A stretch of 64,000 nucleotides of DNA from Microbacterium psychrotolerans (GTDB taxonomy: Bacteria > Actinomycetota > Actinomycetes > Actinomycetales > Microbacteriaceae), in contig NZ_JAVFWO010000006.1 in NCBI RefSeq assembly GCF_031085295.1, positions 1 to 64,000 on the forward strand, given 5' to 3'. The notes below the pieces were generated by a model that saw only the letters and a list, made by a program, of their open reading frames with translations, made no database searches and was not told the origin of the DNA. This document shows, piece by piece, positions 57,942 to 64,000 of the stretch (its first letter is position 1; each line of letters begins with the position of its first letter). The position numbers were made by a program, and so were the translations under genes.

Positions 57942-58727
57942 ATGCGCGAGTTCGTCAGAGGAGTGGCCATCCTGGGCCGCGGCTTCGCCACGTGGCGGCG
58001 CCGCCCCGGCCTCATGGTGCTGGGTCTGCTGCCCGCGGCCATCGTCGGCATCCTGTTCCTCGCGGGACTCATCGCACTGAGCGCCTCGCTGCCCGGACTC
58101 ACCGACGCGATGACGCCGTTCGCCGACGGCTGGCCCAGCCTGTGGGCGACGGTCTTCCGCATCGCCGTCGGCACGGCACTGCTCGGGGCGGCGCTCGTGC
58201 TGGTGGTCGTCACGTTCACCGCCGTGACGCTGCTTGTCGGCGACCCGTTCTACGAGCGCATCTGGAGAGCCGTCGAGACGGATGCCGGAGCCGCGCCTCC
58301 CGATGCCCGCTACGGATTCTGGCGCTCGGTCGTCGACGGACTGTCGCTCGTCGGTCGGGGGGTGGGGGTCGCCCTGCTCGCCGCGCTCATCGGGCTCGTG
58401 CCGGTGGTGGGCGGCGCGCTCAGCGCCGTGTTCGGCGTGACCCTGACCGGATGGCTGGTGGCCGATGAGCTGACGTCGCGGGCGTTCACGGCGCGGGGCA
58501 TGGCGCGGCCGGCGCGACGGCGGCTGATGCGCCGCCACCGCGGTCGCGTCCTGGGCTTCGGCGTGGCCACGCAGCTGACGTTCCTGGTTCCGCTCGGCGC
58601 CGTAGCCACGATGCCGGCCGCGGTGGCGGGTGCGGCGCTGCTGGCGCGATCGATGCTCGACGCGGACCCCTGGCAGACGGAGCCTCCGCGCGGCCCGGAC
58701 CGCGAGCTCGGCATCCGTCCCGCCTGA
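57942..58727 (+). CDS. EI24/CysZ-like membrane protein
   Basis: A 261-residue protein with about five helices, matching the EI24/CysZ-type fold: MREFVRGVAILGRGFATWRR, then GLLPAAIVGILFLAG, DPFYERIWRAVE, and a long cytoplasmic basic loop. CysZ members carry sulfate; for actinobacterial EI24 proteins the substrate is unknown. Confidence 0.88.
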   Translation: MREFVRGVAILGRGFATWRRRPGLMVLGLLPAAIVGILFLAGLIALSASLPGLTDAMTPFADGWPSLWATVFRIAVGTALLGAALVLVVVTFTAVTLLVGDPFYERIWRAVETDAGAAPPDARYGFWRSVVDGLSLVGRGVGVALLAALIGLVPVVGGALSAVFGVTLTGWLVADELTSRAFTARGMARPARRRLMRRHRGRVLGFGVATQLTFLVPLGAVATMPAAVAGAALLARSMLDADPWQTEPPRGPDRELGIRPA

Positions 58728-58790
58728 TCGCGGATCGAAGGGCACCGCACGATCGCGTGCATCCACAGTCGGCACCCATCCGCCCGGTGC

Positions 58791-58796
58791 TAGCTT
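58791..58796 (+). promoter_or_regulatory. -10 box TAGCTT before the patatin gene
   Basis: TAGCTT is followed by 8 nt and an ATG at 58805 that opens an 11-codon frame overlapping the patatin start. Confidence 0.5.
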
Positions 58797-58804
58797 GGCT
58801 GCGC

Positions 58805-58840
58805 ATGACGAGCGGAGGACCACGTGGGCGACGACCCTGA
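58805..58840 (+). other. Possible leaderless upstream ORF, 11 codons
   Basis: ATG 58805 opens the frame MTSGGPRGRRP and ends with TGA at 58838-58840. It overlaps the patatin GTG (58824) in another frame. A leaderless ribosome reading it would pass over the GGAGG site of the patatin gene, so it may regulate or couple translation. Confidence 0.35.
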
Positions 58841-59606
58841 TCTCGGGCTCGTGCTCGGCGGCGGCGGCGCTTTCGGCGCCGCGCACGTGGGCGTCCTGCA
58901 GGTCCTCGCCGAGCGAGGCATCGAGCCGGGGATCGTCACGGGAACGAGCTCGGGCGCGCTCATCGGCGCCGCCTACGGCGCCGGCCTCGAGCTGGACGCC
59001 ATCGACCGCGCCGCACGGGGGTTCCGCTGGGCCGCGATCGCACGCTGGTCACTGGCTCCCCGGTGGGGCCTGCTCGACACGACCCCCATCGTCGACGCCG
59101 TCTCGCGCACGCTCGGCGAGGACCCGCTCATCGAGGACCTGCCGCGTCACTTCGCCGCGTTCGCCACCGACCTGCGCACCCGGCGCGGCGTCATCCTCGA
59201 CAGTGGCCCGCTGAGCCTCGCGCTCCGGGCGACGGTCGCCGTGCCGGGCCTGCTCCCACCCGTGCGGCGAGGCCGCGAGCTGCTCGCCGACGGCGGGATG
59301 ATCGACAACGTGCCCGTCGCGGCCGCTCGCGCGCTCGGCGCGTCGCGCGTCATCGTCGTGCGCCTGCACGCGAAGTGGGAGAACGTGCGCATGATGCGGA
59401 CCGTCACTCGCACGGCGGAACTCGTCGAGGACCCCTCGGTGGTGCTGGTCCAGCCCGAGATGGAGGGCATGGCGCAGTGGACGATGTCCGACGTGCCCCG
59501 TCTCATCGCCGAAGGGCGTCGCGCCGCGATAACGGCGCTGGACGGCGCACAGTGGGGCCGCCGGAGCATTGCGGCGTCAGATGACGGGCGGCCGGAGAGC
59601 GGCTGA
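58824..59606 (+). CDS. Patatin-like phospholipase family protein
   Basis: A 260-residue serine lipase fold. The oxyanion motif is GGGGAFG (12-18), the nucleophile is Ser42 in GTSSG, and the Asp of the dyad lies in LLADGGMIDNVP. This matches the RssA/YchK group of bacterial patatins. GTG 58824 has GGAGG 5 nt upstream. The lipid substrate is unknown. Confidence 0.93.
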   Translation: MGDDPDLGLVLGGGGAFGAAHVGVLQVLAERGIEPGIVTGTSSGALIGAAYGAGLELDAIDRAARGFRWAAIARWSLAPRWGLLDTTPIVDAVSRTLGEDPLIEDLPRHFAAFATDLRTRRGVILDSGPLSLALRATVAVPGLLPPVRRGRELLADGGMIDNVPVAAARALGASRVIVVRLHAKWENVRMMRTVTRTAELVEDPSVVLVQPEMEGMAQWTMSDVPRLIAEGRRAAITALDGAQWGRRSIAASDDGRPESG

Positions 59607-59631
59607 ACGCGATCGAGCATCGCGGCCCGGC

Positions 59632-60432
59632 TCACATCCGGGCATAGCGGGCACGCGCGAAGCAGAACAGGCCGTAGATGATGAGCCCCGCCGCGACCAC
59701 CCAGAGGATCACCGGCCCGAACGGCAGCTCGGCGAGCGCGTGCAGGGCGCCGTCAAGTCCTCCGGCCTTCTCGGGGTCGTGGGTGAGCGCCGCCGCGACG
59801 AAGAGCACTCCGGTGACCGCGACCGCCACGCCCTTCGCGACGTAGCCCACCACGCCGAACGTCACGATGCCCGTGCGCACGGCACCGGCAGGAAGATCGA
59901 GGTGCTTCTCGAAAGCGCGGGTGAACCCGCGGACGACGAAGGCGATGCCGATGGCGAGCACGATGAGCCCGATCAGCACGAGCAGGATCAGGCCGCCGGT
60001 CGTGGCCATCAGCTGCGCGCTGAGGCTCTGCGACGACTGCGAGGAGTCGGACTGGCCACCGAGCGCGTACACGAGCGCGGTGAAGGCGATCGCGAGGTAG
60101 ACCACCGCGGTGCCGGCGAACTTCACCCGATGACCCCACTTCTTCTTGGTGTCGGCGTCCCGCGCGAGGAACGCCTCCGCGATCTGCCACGCGGCGAGGG
60201 CCACCAGTCCGATCACGATCGCCCAGAGGAGCACCACGCCGGCCGGAGAATCCCGGATCGCCTCCATCGCGCCGCCCTGGTCCGCCTCGCCCCCGCCGCC
60301 CATCGCGACCGGGATCGCGATGGCGCCGATCACGATGTGCAGCACGCCGAGCACGACGTAGCCGATGCGGGCGATCGTGCGGAAGACGGGTGATTCCGTC
60401 GCGGAGCGCGCGGCGTTCTTGGCAGTGGTCAT
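59632..60432 (-). CDS. DUF1206 membrane protein
   Basis: A 266-residue protein with six helices arranged as three repeats of a ~80-residue unit (ARIGYVVLGVLHIVIG, HRVKFAGTAVVYLAIA, GVVGYVAKGVAVAVTG). This triplicated pattern defines DUF1206. Function unknown. ATG 60430-60432 is 6 nt after TACGCT. Confidence 0.92.
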   Translation of the reverse strand: MTTAKNAARSATESPVFRTIARIGYVVLGVLHIVIGAIAIPVAMGGGGEADQGGAMEAIRDSPAGVVLLWAIVIGLVALAAWQIAEAFLARDADTKKKWGHRVKFAGTAVVYLAIAFTALVYALGGQSDSSQSSQSLSAQLMATTGGLILLVLIGLIVLAIGIAFVVRGFTRAFEKHLDLPAGAVRTGIVTFGVVGYVAKGVAVAVTGVLFVAAALTHDPEKAGGLDGALHALAELPFGPVILWVVAAGLIIYGLFCFARARYARM

Positions 60433-60438
60433 GGCCGA

Positions 60439-60444
60439 AGCGTA
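60439..60444 (-). promoter_or_regulatory. -10 box TACGCT, leaderless DUF1206 gene
   Basis: On the minus strand TACGCT is followed by TCGGCC and ATG 60432. Confidence 0.6.
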
Positions 60445-60496
60445 TCCAGGGGCCGAACCCCGGCGGAGGGGGTTGCAATCGGGCGGGATCCGGGCA

Positions 60497-61246
60497 TCAG
60501 GCCACCGCGCGAGAGGACGGCGTCGCCCGGCGGATCCGGTAGGCCTGGACGGCACTCCACACCAGCGTCGCCACCGCGACGCCCTCCAGCATTCCCGCGA
60601 CCACGTCGCTCAGCCAGTGCGCGTGAAGATAGGTCCGGCTCCACATCATGTAGAGAACCCAGAACGCGCCGAGAAGCCACACGTACCAGCGCCGCAGCAG
60701 CAGCCCGAGCGTGACCGCCATCGTCGTCGCAACGGCGGTGTGACCGGAGGGGAACGACGTGGCGACGCTCTCGGCGAGCGAGTCCTGAGGCCGCACGCGT
60801 GCGATGACGGCGGCCATAGGCGCGCCGATCGCCACGACGACGATGATCGCGCTCGCGAGCGTCACGGCATCCCACCGTCTTCGCTGCCACACGAAGATCG
60901 CCACGAGCAGGATGCCGATCACGATCACCCCGATGGTGCCGCCGACGACGGCGGGAACCCAGGCTGTGACGATGCCGACCTCATGGAGAGTCGCGACCAT
61001 GACGTCATGCCACCACAGGTCGGCCGGGAGCGGTTCGTGCCCACCGAGCGCGACGACGAAGCGCAGCACGACGAAGGCGACCGTCGCGACCACCCCCACG
61101 ACGAGGACGACGGCCCGGTGGGGCTCCGGGTGCGGAAGACGTTCCACGGACGAGGACGCGTAGGGCGCCGCCGTCCCCTGACCCTCGTCGTCGCTCACCA
61201 GCCCATTGTCGATGCGCCCGGCGTCTTCGCCGTCGCTCTTGCCCAC
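60497..61246 (-). CDS. PAP2-family phosphatase
   Basis: A membrane phosphatase with about five helices. The PAP2 signatures are RVRPQDSL, SFPSGHTAVATTMA and SRTYLHAHWLSDVVAG, giving the three-part phosphatase site. Likely substrates are lipid phosphates such as undecaprenyl pyrophosphate or phosphatidate. The start is uncertain: GTG 61246 has AGGGTG upstream, but GTG 61252 or 61198 are possible, giving 233-251 residues. Confidence 0.87.
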   Translation of the reverse strand: MGKSDGEDAGRIDNGLVSDDEGQGTAAPYASSSVERLPHPEPHRAVVLVVGVVATVAFVVLRFVVALGGHEPLPADLWWHDVMVATLHEVGIVTAWVPAVVGGTIGVIVIGILLVAIFVWQRRRWDAVTLASAIIVVVAIGAPMAAVIARVRPQDSLAESVATSFPSGHTAVATTMAVTLGLLLRRWYVWLLGAFWVLYMMWSRTYLHAHWLSDVVAGMLEGVAVATLVWSAVQAYRIRRATPSSRAVA

Positions 61247-61280
61247 GGGCACCCTGTCGGTGTAGCGCCGCGGCAGCCCA

Positions 61281-61309
61281 TTGACGCGGATCACCGCCAC
61301 TGCTCTGAT
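61281..61309 (+). promoter_or_regulatory. Promoter TTGACG-17-TCTGAT, leaderless flavoprotein gene
   Basis: TTGACG (61281-61286), 17-bp spacer, then TCTGAT (61304-61309), followed by GAGCGC and ATG 61316. Here a good -35 supports the leaderless layout. Confidence 0.65.
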
Positions 61310-61315
61310 GAGCGC

Positions 61316-62689
61316 ATGGAGGGGATCGTCGACGTCGACTACCTGGTGGTCGGCGCAGGAGCGATGGGGATGGCGTTCGTCGACGCCCTCACCGCCCACG
61401 CCGACGTCTCGGTCGCGATCGTCGACCGTCGTCACGGCGCGGGCGGCCACTGGCTCGACGCCTACGGGTTCGTGCGGCTGCACCAGGCCTCGGCCTTCTA
61501 CGGCGTCGCGTCGACGCTGCTGGGCGGCGGCCGCGTGCAGTCCGACGGCCCCGAGCGCGGTCTGCACGAACGAGCGCGCGCGGCAGAGGTGACGGAGTAC
61601 TACGCGCGCGTCCTGACCCGTCTCACGGCGACCGGGCAGGTCGTGTTCCACTCGCGCTCCGAGTACCTGGGCGACCGCCGGTTCGCGTCGCTGCTCAGCG
61701 GGCGGCGGTTCCGCGCACCCCGGGCGCGGGTGGTGGACGCCGCGTACCTGTCACCCGACATCCCCGCCCTCACTCCCCCGCCGTTCGCCGTGGAGGACGG
61801 CGCCCGCGTGATCGCCGTGAACGAGCTGGTCCGCATCCGTCACGCCCCCGAGCACTTCGTGATCGTGGGCGCAGGAAAGACCGCGACCGACACGTGCGTG
61901 TGGCTGTTGCAGAACGGCGTCCCACCGGACCGGATCACCTGGGTGCGACCGCGCGATCCGTGGCTGCTCAACCGCGCGGTGGTGCAGCCCGACCCCGCGG
62001 TCTTCCTGGGCATGGCCGCCGATACGATGGCCGCCGCGGCGGCAGCGGCCAGCGCCGAGGACGTCTTCCTGCGGATGGAGGATGCCGGGATCATGCTGCG
62101 GATCGACCCGACGGTGACGCCGACGATGGCCAAGACCCCCACCCTCGCGACGTGGGAGCTCGACCTCGTCAGGACGATCGAGGATGTCCTCCGCCGCGGT
62201 CACCTGCGCGCCGTCGGTCCGGGACGCCTCGTCTTCCCCGACGGCGACGTGCGGGTCCCCGCAGATACGCTCGTCGTGCACTGCGCGGCCGAGGGCCTGA
62301 AATACCCCGGCCTCCGGCCGATCTGGACCCCGCATGCGATCACCCCGCAGCCGGTGCGGGTGGGTTTCCCGTGCTTCGGGGCCGCCCTCACCGGTTACGT
62401 CGAGGCCACGCGCGACCGTGACGAGGAGAAGAACCGCGTGTGCCGGCCGTCGCCGTACTCGAACACGCCCGCCGACTGGACCACGATGCAGGTGATCGGC
62501 GGGGATGCGTCGCTCGCGATGACCAGGGAGACCGACCTGCGGGAATGGTCGAACGCCACCACGCTCAACCCTGCCCGAATCCCACCCGACCTCGCCGGTG
62601 ATCCGTCAGTCCTCGCCGCCAGAGATCGGCTGAAGCAGAACATCGCCGCCGGGAGGGCACGTCTCGCGGCGCTCGCGAACGTCGGGTGA
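61316..62689 (+). CDS. FAD/NAD(P)-binding oxidoreductase
   Basis: A 457-residue flavoprotein with two dinucleotide folds: YLVVGAGAMGMAFVDAL (FAD) and FVIVGAGKTATDTCVWLL (NADPH). GGHWLDAYGFVRLHQASAFYG and LLNRAVVQPDPAVF resemble flavin monooxygenase-like proteins, but a clear FxGxxxH Baeyer-Villiger fingerprint is not seen. Substrate unknown. The start is fixed by the promoter spacing. Confidence 0.85.
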   Translation: MEGIVDVDYLVVGAGAMGMAFVDALTAHADVSVAIVDRRHGAGGHWLDAYGFVRLHQASAFYGVASTLLGGGRVQSDGPERGLHERARAAEVTEYYARVLTRLTATGQVVFHSRSEYLGDRRFASLLSGRRFRAPRARVVDAAYLSPDIPALTPPPFAVEDGARVIAVNELVRIRHAPEHFVIVGAGKTATDTCVWLLQNGVPPDRITWVRPRDPWLLNRAVVQPDPAVFLGMAADTMAAAAAAASAEDVFLRMEDAGIMLRIDPTVTPTMAKTPTLATWELDLVRTIEDVLRRGHLRAVGPGRLVFPDGDVRVPADTLVVHCAAEGLKYPGLRPIWTPHAITPQPVRVGFPCFGAALTGYVEATRDRDEEKNRVCRPSPYSNTPADWTTMQVIGGDASLAMTRETDLREWSNATTLNPARIPPDLAGDPSVLAARDRLKQNIAAGRARLAALANVG

Positions 62690-62706
62690 CGGGTGCGGTC
62701 CGCCGG

Positions 62707-63012
62707 TCAGTCGAAGACCGGGGTCTGGAAGCGTCGCTCGTAGCGGCGGATGCACTGCGTGTCGCGAGCGAACTGGAAGGCCGCCAGGCATTCCGGATCG
62801 CTGCGGGAGGCGATGCGATAGGCCTCGTAATCCGCCATCGAGGGGAAGGTGAACAAAGCGAAGGCCTCGTCGCTGTCGCCCTCGCTCGGCATGAAGTAAC
62901 CGTGGTGGGTGCCGCCGAGCCGGTTGACCAGCCGGATCCACTCCCGGCCGTACTGCGTGAACTCCTCGAGCTTGTCGGGGTCGATCTCGTAGCGCAGGTG
63001 GATGGTGATCAC
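62707..63012 (-). CDS. NIPSNAP-family protein
   Basis: A 101-residue dimeric alpha/beta barrel-like protein: MITIHLRYEIDPDKLEEFTQ, then GREWIRLVNRLGGTHHGYFMP and FTFPSMADYEAYR. Function in bacteria is unknown. GTG 63012 has GGAG just upstream. Confidence 0.88.
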   Translation of the reverse strand: MITIHLRYEIDPDKLEEFTQYGREWIRLVNRLGGTHHGYFMPSEGDSDEAFALFTFPSMADYEAYRIASRSDPECLAAFQFARDTQCIRRYERRFQTPVFD

Positions 63013-63221
63013 GGTGCTCCGTTCATCGGTCGAGCCGGCTGGGCTGCGAGCGGGGGGATTCGATTGTCGCCGACCTGCGCTCGGCCTGCTGCGGATCCGC
63101 GCCGTCTGGCGCACTGCTGGCCGGATCACGCGGACCTTTGGCAGCACGCCGACGTCCGCTCGGCGCGGTCCGGATGCCGGCACGCCCGTATCCTGAGGGC
63201 GCAGGCAACGGAAGGCTCGCT

Positions 63222-63572
63222 GTGAACATCACTCTGCTGGAACGGTTCGTCACGGTCGTCGCCGAAGACCTGCACTTCCCGCGTGCCGCCGATGCCCTCG
63301 GCATCCCGCTCGCATCGCTGTACTCGTCGATCGACAAGCTCGAGGCGGAGGTCGGCCACCCGCTCATCACGCGCAGCAAGCCCGCCTGGTCGCTGACCCC
63401 GGCGGGAGTGCTCCTCCTCGAAGAGGCGAAGCGCCGGATCGCCGAGGCGCCCCCCGCTGCGCCGAAGCCGAAGGTGCCCGCCGGCGGCAAGGCCAAGGCC
63501 TCGAAGGGCAAGGGCCGCGCTCCCGCGGTGAAGGGGCAGCCCAAGCCGTTCAAGAAACGTCAGGGCCGATAG
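63222..63572 (+). CDS. Truncated LysR-type HTH protein with basic tail
   Basis: A 116-residue protein. Residues 1-60 are a LysR-type winged helix (MNITLLERFVTVVAEDLHFP, LASLYSSIDKLEAEVGHPLI, RSKPAWSLTPAG). The ~200-residue effector domain is absent, replaced by a Lys/Pro/Ala-rich tail (KPKVPAGGKAKASKGKGRAP) ending KPFKKRQGR. The gene looks intact, with GGAAGG before GTG 63222 and TATCCT further upstream. The tail is like that of nucleoid-associated proteins. Confidence 0.8.
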   Translation: MNITLLERFVTVVAEDLHFPRAADALGIPLASLYSSIDKLEAEVGHPLITRSKPAWSLTPAGVLLLEEAKRRIAEAPPAAPKPKVPAGGKAKASKGKGRAPAVKGQPKPFKKRQGR

Positions 63573-63644
63573 CTCGAGGCGGCTCGCGCCGCCACGACCG
63601 CAGCCGCCGCGACGCGGGCCCGCGCGAGCGCTCGGCGAATCGGC

Positions 63645-64000
63645 TCAGTCCCAGTCGAGGTAGTCCTCGATCGGCCACGCGGTCGCACCGACGTGGGTCA
63701 CCGGGAACAGGTGCCCGGCTCCCTCGACGTGCGCGACGCTCACCCGATCAGGCGCGGACGCCTGCAGCTCTTCGCCGTTCGACGGAGGGGTCATCCGGTC
63801 CTCGGTGCCCTGCACGACGAGCACCGGCACGGCCGGCGCCAGAGAGGACCACTCCAGCTCGGGCGTCGCCTCCAGCGCCGCCCGCTGCATCGACTCGACC
63901 TCGGCGTCGCGCGCCTGCGCCGGGATCTCCGACACGTCGGAGCTCAGCTCATCGGTCGCCACCGCCCCCTCGACACCGAGCAGCAGCACGCCGTTGACCC
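63645..64000 (-). CDS. Alpha/beta hydrolase, C-terminal part
   Basis: The frame is open to the window edge, so the N-terminus lies outside. The acid turn is LVVQGTEDRMTPPSNGEEL and the catalytic histidine is in VEGAGHLFPVTH, both typical of the C-terminal half of alpha/beta hydrolases. Substrate unknown. Confidence 0.82.
   Translation of the reverse strand, partial: VNGVLLLGVEGAVATDELSSDVSEIPAQARDAEVESMQRAALEATPELEWSSLAPAVPVLVVQGTEDRMTPPSNGEELQASAPDRVSVAHVEGAGHLFPVTHVGATAWPIEDYLDWD

Overview
The window is a chromosomal stretch of a high-GC Gram-positive bacterium, almost certainly an actinobacterium of the family Microbacteriaceae and most likely Microbacterium or a close relative. Supporting this: strong G/C preference at third codon positions in every gene, a BldC-type regulator next to the 32-residue ribosomal protein bS22, the archaeal-type AspRS, DUF3467, EI24 and DUF1206 proteins, a MarP-type protease, and many genes that begin 6-8 nt after a TANNNT box with no Shine-Dalgarno sequence (leaderless expression). 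I saw no tRNA, rRNA, CRISPR, transposase, phage or integrase gene.

Layout. 1-6.2 kb: 3' end of sbcC, a nucleosidase, an MFS exporter, a lipase-maturation-factor-like membrane protein preceded by a tiny coupled ORF, and a divergent phosphopantetheinyl-transferase-like gene. 6.2-14.1 kb: glutamine-dependent nadE, a 1257-residue RecB-like nuclease/helicase fusion, a DUF3467 protein, and the divergent pair upp/tadA. 14.1-22.5 kb: LLM oxidoreductase without a normal start codon, CDF metal transporter, alpha/beta hydrolase, ArsR-SRPBCC pair, proC, SnoaL-like protein, TrkA/TrkH potassium uptake, and another ArsR regulator. 22.6-26.5 kb: DrrAB-like ABC exporter with a divergent TetR regulator and operator array, bldC, bS22, rhodanese and glutaredoxin-like proteins. 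26.6-31.2 kb: aspS flanked by apparent gene remnants, then a LacI regulator and a sugar-type binding protein whose permease genes are missing.

At about 30.9-31.17 kb the sequence becomes a G run, then a roughly 128-nt C tract, then a damaged copy of a Nextera/P5 sequencing adapter. I read this as an assembly artefact, so synteny across it should not be trusted. 31.2-37.2 kb: gcvP-gcvH-gcvT (transcribed leftward as T-H-P) behind a tandem glycine riboswitch, and a MarP-like membrane serine protease. 37.2-42.9 kb: a complete Opp-type ABC importer. 43.0-49.0 kb: NrtR regulator followed by nadA-nadB-nadC and a cysteine desulfurase, a self-contained de novo NAD module; nadE lies elsewhere in the window. 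49-64 kb: glycosyltransferase, ABC exporter, DHA2 MFS exporter, AhpD-like protein, an unreported 40-residue cysteine-rich small protein, an Fpg/Nei glycosylase, a cluster of small unknown proteins facing a MarR regulator, EI24, patatin, DUF1206, PAP2, a flavoprotein, NIPSNAP, a truncated LysR-type HTH protein, and the end of an alpha/beta hydrolase.

Most of the window is ordinary core genome. The observations most worth following are the adapter/homopolymer junction, the leaderless promoter architecture, the small cysteine-rich gene at 55.2 kb, the gene remnants around aspS, the ATC-start problem in the LLM oxidoreductase, and the strong codon-level preference for the GGATGCC/GGCATCC heptamer.
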